DNA of 64,000 bases, taken from the NCBI RefSeq assembly GCF_001427905.1, contig NZ_LMEF01000012.1, positions 63,886 to 127,885 on the forward strand, read 5' to 3'. The translations under genes were made by a program, and so were the position numbers. Origin of the DNA: Flavobacterium sp. Root420. GTDB taxonomy: Bacteria; Bacteroidota; Bacteroidia; Flavobacteriales; Flavobacteriaceae. Within the stretch, counting starts at the first letter, position 1, and each line of letters begins with the position of its first letter. Under the pieces are notes generated by a model. It was not told the DNA's origin and made no database searches. It was given only the letters and a program-made list of their open reading frames with translations. Shown here piece by piece: positions 1 to 9,575 of this stretch.

Positions 1-863
1 TTACCCGTATCGCGTCAGGATCAAACAGTGCCGATTATAATTGGACAGAAGTTTTAATGAAAAATATTCCGCTAAATATGTTGGGCGGAGTTGGAGTACA
101 TCATTATGCCGTAATTGACTGGGGTAAAAAAGGAGATGCCGTTAATTTTACTGAAGAAGGTTATTTCAAAACTATGAAATCGGCTTTAAAAATGGAAGAG
201 CTGGTTACTAAACACAGCGCGATCATGGACAAATACGATCCGGAGAAAAAAGTAGCGATGATGGTGGACGAATGGGGAGGCTGGTATGAAGTAGAAAAAG
301 GAACAAATCCTGGATTTTTATACCAACAAAATACCATGAGAGATGCGGTTTTGGCGGGAGCAACGTTGAATATTTTCAACAATCACGCTGACAGAGTTAA
401 AATGGCAAACTTAGCACAATGTGTTAACGTGTTGCAAGCAGTGATCTTAACAGACAAAGCTAAAATGATTACGACGCCAACGTATCATGTTATGAAAATG
501 TACAGCGTTCATCAGGATGCAAAATTATTGCCGATAAGTTTTACTTCTCCAAATTATACTTTTAACGGAGAAACACTTCCTGCAGTATCAGCTTCAGCTT
601 CAAAAGATAAAAATGGAGCAATTCATATTTCATTAGTAAATGTGGATGCAAAAAACAAAAACAAAATAGAAATTGACGTGAACGATCTTGGTGTTAAAAA
701 CTTTACAGGAACCGTTCTTACGGCTGCTAAATTACAAGATCACAATTCATTTGATACACCAAACAAAATTGTTCCAACCGTTTTTAAAGGTTTTGAAAAC
801 AAAAAAGGAAAACTTGAAATTACGATTCCTCCTTTCTCAGTTGTGGTGTTAGAAGGAAAATAA
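1..863 (+). CDS. Alpha-L-arabinofuranosidase, GH51 (5' end outside window)
   Basis: C-terminal part of a GH51 retaining arabinofuranosidase, which removes alpha-L-arabinofuranosyl side groups from arabinan or arabinoxylan. The reading frame is open from base 3 (TRIASGSNSADYNWTEVLMKN-like start), so the true start lies upstream. The motif VDEWGGWY (around residue 93 of the visible frame) carries the expected nucleophile Glu. The following NTMRDAVLAGATLN and NNHADRVKMANLAQ segments are typical of the intracellular-type GH51 core, and the end (FSVVVLEGK) is the usual C-terminal beta-sandwich. It is followed 11 bp later by a GH43 lipoprotein, so the two are probably co-transcribed. Whether it has a signal peptide cannot be seen. 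A second, structurally different GH51 lies at 7490-9475. Confidence 0.93.
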   Translation, partial: TRIASGSNSADYNWTEVLMKNIPLNMLGGVGVHHYAVIDWGKKGDAVNFTEEGYFKTMKSALKMEELVTKHSAIMDKYDPEKKVAMMVDEWGGWYEVEKGTNPGFLYQQNTMRDAVLAGATLNIFNNHADRVKMANLAQCVNVLQAVILTDKAKMITTPTYHVMKMYSVHQDAKLLPISFTSPNYTFNGETLPAVSASASKDKNGAIHISLVNVDAKNKNKIEIDVNDLGVKNFTGTVLTAAKLQDHNSFDTPNKIVPTVFKGFENKKGKLEITIPPFSVVVLEGK

Positions 864-874
864 AAAATATAAAA

Positions 875-2497
875 ATGAAAAAATCAAATTCCATTATAAA
901 AGTTGCCTACATCGGGCTGTTGTCAATTGCCCTTGGATTTGTCAGCTGTTCTAAAGATGATCCGGCAGCACCTGAAAATCCGAGTCCACCAGTAGTAGTT
1001 GATCCGCCAGTGGTAACACCCGCTTTTCCGGGACCGACTTATGCAGATAATTATACTTCAATTTCAAGTTGGGGCAGCAGATCACAATGGAATTTAGCTA
1101 ACGTTCATGATCCATCAGTAGAAAAATCCGGAGAATATTATTATATGTACCAAACCGATGCTTCTTACGGAAATGCACACGAAGGCGACGGACATTTTTT
1201 CTACAGAAGATCAAAAGATTTAATCAATTGGGAATTTATGGGATCTTCAATGACACAGGCTCCGGCTTGGGTAAAAGATTCTTTGAACAATAAAAGAGCG
1301 AGAATGTCGCCAGCGCTCCCTTCTATTACAAATCCAACATATGGATATTGGGCACCATGCGTTCGTAAAGTGGGGAATAAATTCAGAATGTATTACAGCA
1401 TTGTTGTAACGAATCCAATTGTGGGAACAGACACGAATACTTCCTGGTCGGAACGCGCTTTTATTGGCTTGGCCGAAACAGATGATTTGGCTTCAAACAA
1501 TTGGGTTGATAAAGGTATGGTGGTTTGTTCTGAACCAGATGGTGTAAAAAGTTATGTTCGAAACGGAGGAAATGATTGGGACGCTTATTTTAAATTCAAC
1601 GCCATCGATCCAAGTTTTATTCAGACTCCGGAAGGCGATCAATATTTAATTTACGGTTCATGGCATTCTGGAATTGCAGCCTTAAAACTGAATCCCACAA
1701 CTGGAAAACCAGACCAGTTAAAAACCATTGATGATTATGGCGTTCGAATTGCAGGCCGTGGCAATGTCAACACAAACCGTTGGCAGGCACTTGAAGGCCC
1801 GGAAATAATGTACAACCCAGATACTCAATATTATTATTTGTTTTTGGCTTATGATGAATTGACTGTCGCTTACAATACACGTGTTGCACGTTCAAAAAGT
1901 ATTTTAGGACCTTATTTGACTATCAGCGGAAGCAGTATTACAAATGGTGCAGAATGTTTTCCAATGTTGACACATCCTTATCAATTTAAAAATCATACAG
2001 GCTGGGTTGGTTTTGCGCACTGCGCTGTTTTTCAGAATCCGGATACCAAAAAATGGTATTACGCATCGCAGGCACGTTTGCCGGAAGGAGTTCCGGGAAT
2101 TGCTGTTTCAAATGCCGTTATGATGGGACATGTTCGTGGTATCGAATGGACAGAAGATGGCTGGCCGGTTGTTGAAGCAGAACGTTATGCAGGAGTTCCA
2201 ACAACCTCAATTACTGAGGCAAATTTCATTGGAACCTGGGAACAGATTACCATGAATTATCAATACAAAACCCTTCAAAAAGCAGTCACAATTTATTTAA
2301 CTGCCGATAAAAAAGTGAGTGGGGATATAACAGGAACCTGGTCGTATGAAAGCACTAAAAAAATCTTAACCGTAAATGGCGTAAAATGCAACGTAACTGA
2401 TGCCTGGGATTGGGAATCAGCAACCCGAAAGGTAACGTTAAGTTATTCTGGTTTGACTGCAGCAGGCTTACCAGTTTGGGGTAAAAAAGTGAATTAG
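875..2497 (+). CDS. GH43 arabinan-degrading lipoprotein
   Basis: Predicted surface or periplasmic lipoprotein: the N-terminus MKKSNSIIKV... ends in GFVSC (lipid-modified Cys25), then a Pro-rich linker to about residue 55. The GH43 five-bladed propeller follows. The catalytic triad is visible as HDPS (Asp79, base), AIDPS (Asp245, pKa modulator) and LEGPE (Glu307, acid). A beta-rich C-terminal domain (about residues 445-540, starting FIGTWEQ) resembles the accessory domain of Abn2-type endo-arabinanases. Inverting GH43 enzymes of this layout cleave alpha-1,5-arabinan; endo versus exo action cannot be decided from sequence alone. Translationally close to the preceding GH51 (11 bp gap). Confidence 0.9.
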   Translation: MKKSNSIIKVAYIGLLSIALGFVSCSKDDPAAPENPSPPVVVDPPVVTPAFPGPTYADNYTSISSWGSRSQWNLANVHDPSVEKSGEYYYMYQTDASYGNAHEGDGHFFYRRSKDLINWEFMGSSMTQAPAWVKDSLNNKRARMSPALPSITNPTYGYWAPCVRKVGNKFRMYYSIVVTNPIVGTDTNTSWSERAFIGLAETDDLASNNWVDKGMVVCSEPDGVKSYVRNGGNDWDAYFKFNAIDPSFIQTPEGDQYLIYGSWHSGIAALKLNPTTGKPDQLKTIDDYGVRIAGRGNVNTNRWQALEGPEIMYNPDTQYYYLFLAYDELTVAYNTRVARSKSILGPYLTISGSSITNGAECFPMLTHPYQFKNHTGWVGFAHCAVFQNPDTKKWYYASQARLPEGVPGIAVSNAVMMGHVRGIEWTEDGWPVVEAERYAGVPTTSITEANFIGTWEQITMNYQYKTLQKAVTIYLTADKKVSGDITGTWSYESTKKILTVNGVKCNVTDAWDWESATRKVTLSYSGLTAAGLPVWGKKVN

Positions 2498-2625
2498 AAA
2501 ATGAATTACAAAATTCCAATTTTTTAAAATTACTTCGCATGTTCGCTAGCGCTCGGGTCTAAATCCCAAAAATAAAATAATAGGAACAGATTTAAAAAAA
2601 GTGGTTTGTATTGGTATTGTTAAAA

Positions 2626-2790
2626 GCTCCGGAGGAGCATAATGTTTATAGCCAATTATTATTGTCGTTGATAAAAGCTCCAGCGGAGCGATATGTACGT
2701 TCTTCTTAGATTGCTAATATGACACCCGCCGCGGTGGGCTCTTATGAAAAAACAAATAGGATTTCTATAAATATGTCGTCCCGTTGGGAC
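2626..2790. repeat. Array of four short REP-like palindromes
   Basis: The 2498-2910 gap holds no gene. It contains four small imperfect palindromes: GCTCCGGAGGAGC (2626-2638), GCTCCAGCGGAGC (2677-2689), CCCGCCGCGGTGGG (2725-2738) and GTCCCGTTGGGAC (2778-2790). They are spaced 40-55 bp apart and three lie next to an ATATGT/ATAATGT-like word. This is the look of extragenic palindromic units rather than terminators, since no T-run follows. No associated transposase is in the window. Confidence 0.65.
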
Positions 2791-2844
2791 TTATTTTATA
2801 ATGACTTAAAAAGAAATTAGAAAAAATCAAAGAATAAATAGATC

Positions 2845-2890
2845 AAAAAATCTGCTCAAATCTGCAGAATCTGCGTGAAAAAATATTTAA
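2845..2890. repeat. AATCTGC word repeat upstream of a GH43 gene
   Basis: A run of AATCTGC words (AAATCTGCTC, AAATCTGCAG, AATCTGCGTG) ends in AAAAAATATTTAA. Nearly the same sequence, one word shorter, recurs at 7217-7253 upstream of the second GH51 gene of the locus. A GTG codon inside this repeat is in frame with the downstream gene but is not its likely start. Confidence 0.55.
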
Positions 2891-2910
2891 CGCGTTTTAA
2901 AAGAATCATA

Positions 2911-3873
2911 ATGAAAAACCTAATTACAAGCCTATCCCTTTTAATTTTGATTGTACCCTGCACAACAGCAGTGGCACAAATTGATCCGGCAAAATTCAAT
3001 AACCCAATTATCAAGGATCAATATACAGGAGATCCTGCTGCATTGGTTTACAAGGATAAAGTGTATTTGTATGCAGGTCATGACGAAGCACCAAAAGATT
3101 TTCATTTTTATAAGATGAACGAATGGGTGGTATATTCTTCTTCGGATATGAAGAAATGGGAATCACATCCGGTGCCTTTAAAAACAACTGATTTTGCGTG
3201 GGCGAAGGGTGATGCATGGGCGTCTCAGGTTATCGAAAGAAATGGAAAGTTTTATTGGTATGTAACTGTTGAACATAACTCTGTACAAGGAAAAGCTATT
3301 GGAATTGCAGTTTCAGACAGTCCAACCGGACCTTTTAAAGATGCACTTGGAAAAGCTTTAATCACAAACGATATGACCAAATTTACTGATATAAGCTGGG
3401 ACGATATCGACCCGACAGTTTATATCGATACAGATGGACAAGCCTCTTTGTTTTGGGGAAATACAGCCTGCCATTATGCCAAATTAAAAAACAATATGAT
3501 CGAATTAGACGGACCGATTCAGCATATAAAAGAGTTGCCGCATTTTACAGAAGCACCGTGGATTCACAAACACAAAGGCTGGTATTATTTGTCTTATGCT
3601 TATGAGTTTCCTGAAAAAATTGCTTACGCCATGAGCAAGTCAATTACTGGCCCATGGGAATTTAAAGGAATTTTGAATGAAATCGCAGGAAACAGCAACA
3701 CCAATCATCAGTCAATAATTGATTTTAAAGGACAATCGTATTTCATCTATCACAACGGAGCAACAATTCCAGACGGAAGTAGTTTCAGAAGATCAGTCTG
3801 TGTCGATAAATTATATTATAACAAAGACGGAACGATGAAACGTGTAGTGATGACATCTGAGGGAATTCAGTAG
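2911..3873 (+). CDS. Exported GH43 family glycoside hydrolase
   Basis: Predicted exported exo-type GH43 (arabinofuranosidase/xylosidase class) of 320 residues. The start is placed at ATG 2911 because it begins a clean signal peptide (MKNLITSLSLLILIVP...AVAQ); the in-frame GTG at 2875 lies in a repeat. The catalytic residues fit GH43: GDPAA (Asp41), DIDPT (Asp167) and TEAPW (Glu214). The single propeller without accessory domain and the NHQSIIDF/YHNGA segment are typical of short GH43 subfamilies acting on oligosaccharides. The substrate is inferred from neighbours (arabinan locus); xylo-oligosaccharides are an alternative. Confidence 0.88.
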   Translation: MKNLITSLSLLILIVPCTTAVAQIDPAKFNNPIIKDQYTGDPAALVYKDKVYLYAGHDEAPKDFHFYKMNEWVVYSSSDMKKWESHPVPLKTTDFAWAKGDAWASQVIERNGKFYWYVTVEHNSVQGKAIGIAVSDSPTGPFKDALGKALITNDMTKFTDISWDDIDPTVYIDTDGQASLFWGNTACHYAKLKNNMIELDGPIQHIKELPHFTEAPWIHKHKGWYYLSYAYEFPEKIAYAMSKSITGPWEFKGILNEIAGNSNTNHQSIIDFKGQSYFIYHNGATIPDGSSFRRSVCVDKLYYNKDGTMKRVVMTSEGIQ

Positions 3874-3902
3874 TCTTTTTCAAAACAAGAGGAACAAATT
3901 TT

Positions 3903-4137
3903 CACCATATAAGTTATATAAGTCCATATTAAACCAGGCTTAGAAAAACTTAACTGTTCTTATAACTTATATGAATTAAAAAACGTTCCAAACAGACCCA
4001 AACTTAAATTTACTTACATGACTTATATGGGTGGGAAAAAAGTTTTCAGTCACAGTTTCAAATGCGTAAAAACGTATATGCTTTAAAAATAAGCAGTATA
4101 CAAAACCAAACTTAAATTCTCTTATCACTTATATGGC
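3903..4137. repeat. ATATAAGT-type inverted repeat cluster
   Basis: The left arm CACCATATAAGTTATATAAG begins at 3903. Reverse-oriented copies of the word follow at about 3960 (TTATAACTTATATG), 4014 (ACATGACTTATATGG) and 4112-4136 (TATCACTTATATGG). Two of the right arms are preceded by the same AAACTTAAAT string. The same arm pair flanks a compact element at 30101-30214, and a single arm sits at 50889. It fills almost the whole space between two GH43 genes and has no coding potential. Confidence 0.6.
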
Positions 4138-4154
4138 GAAAAAAACATCACAAT

Positions 4155-5138
4155 ATGAAATTTTATAAAAACATAAAACATACACTTTCTGTTTTAATGA
4201 TGCTGATAGTTTCAGTTTCGTTTGCACAGGAAATTGTCGTACACGATCCCGTCGTCATCAAACAAAAAGACATGTACTATTTATATTGTACAGGAAATGG
4301 AATCAGTGTTTTTAGTTCTAAAGATTTAAAAAAATGGGATAAGCAGCCTCCCGTTTTTCCAGAAAAACCAGTTTGGGCCGATGGCGTTGCAGCCGATTTC
4401 AAAAACCATATTTGGGCGCCGGATATTTCGTTTCATAACAATACCTATTATCTGTATTATTCAGTTTCGGCTTTCGCCAAAAATACGTCGGCAATTGGCG
4501 TTGCGACAAATACTACTTTAGATCCAAAAGATAAAAATTACAAATGGGTCGATCAGGGAATTGTCATTCAGTCACAACCCAATCGTGACATGTGGAATGC
4601 CATTGATCCGAATTTAATTTTTGATGAAAATAATACACCATGGTTATCCTTTGGTTCTTTTTGGGAAGGATTAAAATTGGTGAAACTAAATCCCGATTTA
4701 AAATCAATTGCGCAGCCTCAGGAATGGCACACGATTTCGAAACGTAAAAGAACTTTTGAATTGGCAGATTCTGATCCGGGAGATGGCGCATTGGAAGCTC
4801 CATTTATCTTTAAGAAAAATGGTTATTATTACCAATTTCTTTCCTGGGATTTATGCTGTCGCGGAGAAAAAAGCACCTATAAAGTTGTGGTTGGAAGGTC
4901 TAAAAACGTAACGGGGCCTTATGTGGACAAAGAAGGAAAACCATTAAATGAAGGTGGAGGAAGTATTGTAGTTCAGGGTGATGAAAATTACTTTGGCGTA
5001 GGCCATAATAGCGCTTATACGTTTGATGGTAAAGATTATATCTTTTATCACGCTTATGAAAAGAAAACCAACGGAACTCCAAGATTAGTAGTTAGAGAAA
5101 TGCTTTGGGATGCCGATTTGTGGCCCGTTTTAAAATAG
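4155..5138 (+). CDS. Exported GH43 endo-arabinanase-like enzyme
   Basis: 327-residue exported GH43 of the endo-alpha-1,5-L-arabinanase type. The signal peptide ends near SVSFAQ (residue 25). The catalytic triad is HDPV (Asp31), AIDPN (Asp151) and LEAPF (Glu214). The SxxDLCCRG and VGHNSA segments (His near 284) are the conserved arabinanase core, where the His helps hold the active-site metal. Length fits a single-domain bacterial arabinanase. It lies 12 bp upstream of the GH127 gene, so the two are probably one transcript. It would cut the arabinan backbone, feeding oligosaccharides to the exo-acting GH43, GH51 and GH127 enzymes. Confidence 0.9.
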   Translation: MKFYKNIKHTLSVLMMLIVSVSFAQEIVVHDPVVIKQKDMYYLYCTGNGISVFSSKDLKKWDKQPPVFPEKPVWADGVAADFKNHIWAPDISFHNNTYYLYYSVSAFAKNTSAIGVATNTTLDPKDKNYKWVDQGIVIQSQPNRDMWNAIDPNLIFDENNTPWLSFGSFWEGLKLVKLNPDLKSIAQPQEWHTISKRKRTFELADSDPGDGALEAPFIFKKNGYYYQFLSWDLCCRGEKSTYKVVVGRSKNVTGPYVDKEGKPLNEGGGSIVVQGDENYFGVGHNSAYTFDGKDYIFYHAYEKKTNGTPRLVVREMLWDADLWPVLK

Positions 5139-5150
5139 AATAAATAGAGA

Positions 5151-7133
5151 ATGAAAAAATATAATTTTCCAATAGTAACCCTTTTTCTATCACTTGTGAT
5201 TTTGATTTCTTGTAAAGAAACCAAAAACAATGTGGTACAGCCAAGCGATAAAACTTCGGTTTTGAAAGCGGGTTATCAAATTGAACCCGTAAACATTCAA
5301 AACGTAAAACTATCCGATTCATTTTGGTTGCCAATCATCAAAAGAGTACAGGAAATTACGATTGCTTATGCAATTCAAAAATGCAATGAAGAAGGACGTT
5401 TTGAAAACTTTTTAATCGCAGGAAAACAAAAAACAGGAGAAGTTAGAGGACAAATGCCTTTTGATGATACCGATGTTTACAAAATTATCGAAGGCGCTTC
5501 GAATACATTAATCAGCGCGCCAAATCCAAAATTAGACCGTGTTTTAGACTCGTTGATTGCCATTGTAAAAATTGGTCAGGAAAAAGACGGTTATTTAACC
5601 ACCTGGAGAACTATAAATCCGGCAAAACCACCAGCGTCCTGGGTTCCCGTTATTGAAGGAAAACGCTGGGAATCTTTACAAATTAGTCATGAATGTTACA
5701 ATTCTGGTCATTTGATTGAAGCGGCTGTTGTCCATTATGAGGCGACTGGAAAAAGAAATTTCCTTGATATTGCCATTAAAAATGCGGATTTGTTAGTGAA
5801 AACTTTTGGTGATGGTCCGGGTCAGGTAAAGGGAGTTCCGGGACACCAGATAGTAGAAACGGGTTTGATCAAATTGTATCAAATTACCGGAAAAGAAGAG
5901 TATCTGAAATTGGCGAAATACTATCTAGACAATCGAGGTAATCCAAACAATCATAAATTATATGGAGAATATGCACAGGATCACATTCCTGTGGTACAGC
6001 AAAATGAAGTGGTAGGTCACGCCGTGAGAGCGGTTTATATGTACGCGGGAATGACAGATATCGCTGCCATGACCAAAGACAAAGGTTATACCGACGCCAT
6101 AAATAATTTATGGAATAATATGGTAAACAAAAAAATGTACATCACTGGCGGTATCGGTTCAAGACATGACGGTGAAGCTTTTGGAGCCAATTATGAATTG
6201 CCAAATCTTACAGCTTATAACGAAACCTGCGCCGCAATTGGAGATGTGTATTGGAATCACAGGTTGCATAATTTATCCGGAAATTCGAAATATTTTGATG
6301 TGATTGAAAGAACCATGTACAACGGATTAATCTCGGGGATTTCATTAGACGGAAAAGAATTTTTCTATCCAAATGCCTTAGAAGCCGACGGTGTTTTTAA
6401 ATCAAACAGAGGTTCCTGCACGCGTCAGGCCTGGTTTGACTGTTCTTGCTGTCCGACCAATTTAATTCGTTTTATACCTTCAATTCCGGGATTGATTTAC
6501 TCCAAATCAAATGATGTTTTGTATGTGAATTTATATGCTTCGAACAACGCCTCTTTCAAAGTTGGAAAAACTGATTTACAGATTTCACAGCAAACCGGAT
6601 ATCCCTGGAACGGAAAAGTAGCGATCTGGATTAATCCAAAAAAAGAAAGTCAATTCACCATTAAACTTAGAGTTCCGGGCTGGGCGAGAAATGAAGTTTT
6701 ACCAGGTGATTTATATACCTATAAAAAAGCATCCACTCAAAAAGCCACTATTAATGTAAACGGAGAAATAGTAGCGATTCAACCACAAGATGGTTATTTC
6801 GTCGTAACCAGAAATTGGAAAAAAGGAGATAAAATCAATCTTAATTTCCCAATGGAAGTTCAGGAAGTAGAAACCAATTCGAAAGTAGAAACCAATAAAA
6901 ATAAAGTTTCTTTAGAATATGGACCAATCGTGTATGCGGTTGAAGAAATTGATAATAAAACCAATTTTGATAAAATAAATGTAGTAGTGGGAGATACTTT
7001 CAAAGTAAAAAAAGAAGCCAATTTATTGCAAGGTGTAAATGTTATTGAGAATTCAAAGTTTAAAGCAATTCCATATTACAGCTGGTCAAATAGAGGCATT
7101 GGAAAAATGAAAGTTTGGTTGGATTATAAATAG
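5151..7133 (+). CDS. Beta-L-arabinofuranosidase-like lipoprotein, GH127
   Basis: 660-residue GH127 enzyme. The N-terminus ends in VILISC, a lipobox, so it is probably a lipoprotein. The zinc-cysteine active site of the HypBA1 family is intact: GEAFG (Glu342), NETC (Glu358, Cys360) and CSCCPTN (Cys433/Cys434). Spacing between Glu342 and Glu358 is 16 residues, as between Glu322 and Glu338 of HypBA1; Cys433 would be the nucleophile. The characterised activity is release of beta-1,2-linked L-arabinofuranose, known from hydroxyproline-linked plant glycans and some side chains. Other GH127 specificities exist, so the substrate is an inference from the arabinose locus. Confidence 0.9.
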   Translation: MKKYNFPIVTLFLSLVILISCKETKNNVVQPSDKTSVLKAGYQIEPVNIQNVKLSDSFWLPIIKRVQEITIAYAIQKCNEEGRFENFLIAGKQKTGEVRGQMPFDDTDVYKIIEGASNTLISAPNPKLDRVLDSLIAIVKIGQEKDGYLTTWRTINPAKPPASWVPVIEGKRWESLQISHECYNSGHLIEAAVVHYEATGKRNFLDIAIKNADLLVKTFGDGPGQVKGVPGHQIVETGLIKLYQITGKEEYLKLAKYYLDNRGNPNNHKLYGEYAQDHIPVVQQNEVVGHAVRAVYMYAGMTDIAAMTKDKGYTDAINNLWNNMVNKKMYITGGIGSRHDGEAFGANYELPNLTAYNETCAAIGDVYWNHRLHNLSGNSKYFDVIERTMYNGLISGISLDGKEFFYPNALEADGVFKSNRGSCTRQAWFDCSCCPTNLIRFIPSIPGLIYSKSNDVLYVNLYASNNASFKVGKTDLQISQQTGYPWNGKVAIWINPKKESQFTIKLRVPGWARNEVLPGDLYTYKKASTQKATINVNGEIVAIQPQDGYFVVTRNWKKGDKINLNFPMEVQEVETNSKVETNKNKVSLEYGPIVYAVEEIDNKTNFDKINVVVGDTFKVKKEANLLQGVNVIENSKFKAIPYYSWSNRGIGKMKVWLDYK

Positions 7134-7216
7134 AGAATAGAACAAAGAATATAGAAAATAGAGCAAAGAAACAAGAATCAAGATTTTGCTACAGATTAAA
7201 GGATTAAAAAGATTAG

Positions 7217-7403
7217 AAAAAAAATCTGCTGAATCTGCGGGAGAAAATATTTAAACACATAGAAACATAGAATTTAAAATCTATAAAAAAGAGTTTTAAA
7301 CAAATCTAGATTTGCACACATAGTCCCGAAGCTTCGGGATGTCTTTAAGCAAATGAGAAGCCTTTTTTTTAACATCCAGAACTATGTTTCTGTGTGTTTA
7401 AAC
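7217..7403. repeat. Word repeat plus ACACATAG nested inverted repeat
   Basis: The 7134-7489 gap has no gene. It starts with an AATCTGC word repeat (7217-7253, shared with 2845-2890). An inverted repeat follows with 21-bp arms, 7250-7270 (TTTAAACACATAGAAACATAG) and 7383-7403, 20 of 21 positions pairing. Inside lies the perfect palindrome CCCGAAGCTTCGGG (7325-7338). The end of the gap (7438-7463) repeats the word ATCCGCGT, which also occurs near 21490. A member with the same outer arms lies at 43471-43614. Confidence 0.6.
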
Positions 7404-7489
7404 TAAAGCCAAAATAAAAAAATAAAAAAATAAAAATCCGTTTTAATCCGCGTCATCCGCGTAAAAAAAACACATTTAATTATAAAAAA

Positions 7490-9475
7490 ATGAAGTCCAA
7501 TTTAATTACCAAAATTACCCTTTGCGGTTTATTGCTTAACGGCTTTTATGCATCGGCACAAAAAAATAATCTTCAGGTGGATGCTGCCAAAACAGTAACC
7601 AAGATCCAACCTACGATGTATGGAGTGTTTTTTGAAGACATCAATTTTGCCGCTGATGGAGGTTTGTATGCTGAAATGATCAAAAACAGATCGTTTGAAT
7701 TTCTGTTTCCAATGATGGGATGGAATGAACCCAACAGCGATCGTCATAAATTAAATCAGCAATCAGGAATTGCAAATGTGGTTCAATATTCGAAGCAAGG
7801 AACCAATCATAATTATTGCAGAGTTACGCTTAATGATGCCAGCGGTTATCAATTGGTTAATGAAGGCTTCAGAGGAATGGGAATCAAAAAAGATTTGAAA
7901 TACAATCTGACTTTAAAAGCTTCAAAAATATCTGGAAATATTTCCAAAATTGTATTTCAGTTTATTGATAAGGACGGTAAAGTTCTTGGGGAGACTTCGG
8001 TTGTTCCAACTTCAAAAGACTGGACAGATTACGCTGCTCAATTAACAGCTACAGCAACAGAAGCTAAAGCGAAGCTGAGAATAACTTTTGAAGGAAATGG
8101 CGTTATTGATTTGGATAATATTTCATTATTTCCTGAGGATACCTGGGCAGGAAGAAAAAACGGACTTCGTAAAGATTTAGTGCAATTATTATACGATTTA
8201 AAACCAGGATTTTTACGTTTCCCGGGAGGCTGTATTGTAGAAGGAAGGACATTGGCAGAACGTTACCAATGGAAAAAATCAGTTGGAAAAGTTGAAGACA
8301 GAGAAACTGCAGTAAATCGTTGGAACATGGAATTTGCACATCGTCCGGCTCCGGATTATTTTCAAAGTTTTGGTTTGGGATTCTTCGAATATTTCCAGCT
8401 TTCAGAAGATATAGGAGCATCGCCACTGCCAATTTTGAGCTGTGGAATGGCGTGCCAATTCAACACCGGGCAATTGGTTCCGATGGATCAAATCGATCCT
8501 TATGTACAGGATGCTTTAGATTTAATTGAATTTGCAAATGGCGATCAAAGGACAGCCTGGGGTAAAGTTAGAGCCGATATGGGACATCCAAAACCATTTA
8601 ATTTAAAATTCATTGGCGTTGGAAATGAGCAATGGGGACCAGATTACATAGAGCGTTTTAAAGTGTTTCAAAAAGCCATTAAATCAAAATACCCAAACAT
8701 TACAATTGTGTCCGGAACAGGACCATTTCCTGACGGAGATTTCTTTGATTACGGTATGAAAGAACTTAAAAAACTGAATGCAGAAATTGTAGACGAACAT
8801 TACTATAAAGATCCGGCCTGGTTTCGTAAAAATGTAACCCGTTATGATAATTACGACCGTAAAGGACCGAAGATTTTTGCAGGAGAATATGCAGCACAAA
8901 GTGTAGCAATCGCAAGTCCGGATAATAAAAACAACTGGGAATGTGCGTTCTCTGAAGCGGCTTTCATGACCGGAATGGAGCGCAATGCTGAGGTTGTTCA
9001 TTTGACATCGTACGCACCTTTATTGGCACACGTAGAAGGCTGGCAATGGACACCGGATATGATTTGGTTCAACAACTTACAATCGTACGGAACGCCAAAT
9101 TATTATGTTCAGAAACTATTTTCAAACAATAAAGGAACCGATTTAATCAATATTACAAAAGACGGAAAAGCAGTTACAGGACAAAACGATTTGTTTGCAT
9201 CGGCAGTAAAAGATGTGAATTCAAAAGAAGTAATTCTGAAAATTGTGAACACCGCTGCAACAGCTCAAAATGTTTCAATTGATGTAAAAGGAGCAAAATT
9301 AGACACCAAAGGAACTGCAGTAATTTTAAAAGGAGACGGAATAAACGATGAGAATTCTTTTGATGCTCCAACTAAAATTAGTCCGAAGGAAAGCGAATTT
9401 AAGTTGAATGGAAGTAAAATTCAATATGACTTTCCGGCGTACTCGGTTACGGTTTTGAAAATAAAGATGAAATAA
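7490..9475 (+). CDS. Exported GH51 alpha-L-arabinofuranosidase with CBM-like domain
   Basis: 661-residue secreted GH51. A signal peptide (MKSNLITKITLCGLLL...ASAQ) is followed by an N-terminal strand, a carbohydrate-binding-like beta-sandwich (about residues 95-215) and the catalytic barrel starting at GFLRFPGG. The acid/base Glu380 is in GVGNEQWG and the nucleophile Glu466 in FAGEYA. The layout matches eukaryote-like/CBM4_9-containing GH51 enzymes and differs from the short GH51 at the start of the window. Likely role: removal of terminal arabinofuranosyl units outside the cytoplasm, complementing the GH43 and GH127 enzymes upstream. Confidence 0.93.
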   Translation: MKSNLITKITLCGLLLNGFYASAQKNNLQVDAAKTVTKIQPTMYGVFFEDINFAADGGLYAEMIKNRSFEFLFPMMGWNEPNSDRHKLNQQSGIANVVQYSKQGTNHNYCRVTLNDASGYQLVNEGFRGMGIKKDLKYNLTLKASKISGNISKIVFQFIDKDGKVLGETSVVPTSKDWTDYAAQLTATATEAKAKLRITFEGNGVIDLDNISLFPEDTWAGRKNGLRKDLVQLLYDLKPGFLRFPGGCIVEGRTLAERYQWKKSVGKVEDRETAVNRWNMEFAHRPAPDYFQSFGLGFFEYFQLSEDIGASPLPILSCGMACQFNTGQLVPMDQIDPYVQDALDLIEFANGDQRTAWGKVRADMGHPKPFNLKFIGVGNEQWGPDYIERFKVFQKAIKSKYPNITIVSGTGPFPDGDFFDYGMKELKKLNAEIVDEHYYKDPAWFRKNVTRYDNYDRKGPKIFAGEYAAQSVAIASPDNKNNWECAFSEAAFMTGMERNAEVVHLTSYAPLLAHVEGWQWTPDMIWFNNLQSYGTPNYYVQKLFSNNKGTDLINITKDGKAVTGQNDLFASAVKDVNSKEVILKIVNTAATAQNVSIDVKGAKLDTKGTAVILKGDGINDENSFDAPTKISPKESEFKLNGSKIQYDFPAYSVTVLKIKMK

Positions 9476-9575
9476 TCGCAACAGAATAAATGTAAAACCA
9501 AAATTTATTTCTTGTTTTTATCTTAAAGGCTTGTTTTGATGCATTATCAGTAAAAATTAGCAAGCCTCATATTGT

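Noticed and set aside
2875..2910. GTG start 36 bp upstream for the GH43 gene at 2911
   Set aside because: The codon lies inside an intergenic AATCTGC repeat and would put a basic segment before the signal peptide.
8103..8432. 109-codon minus-strand ORF inside the second GH51 gene
   Set aside because: Fully antisense to a well-conserved enzyme gene; no family features and no promoter or leader of its own.
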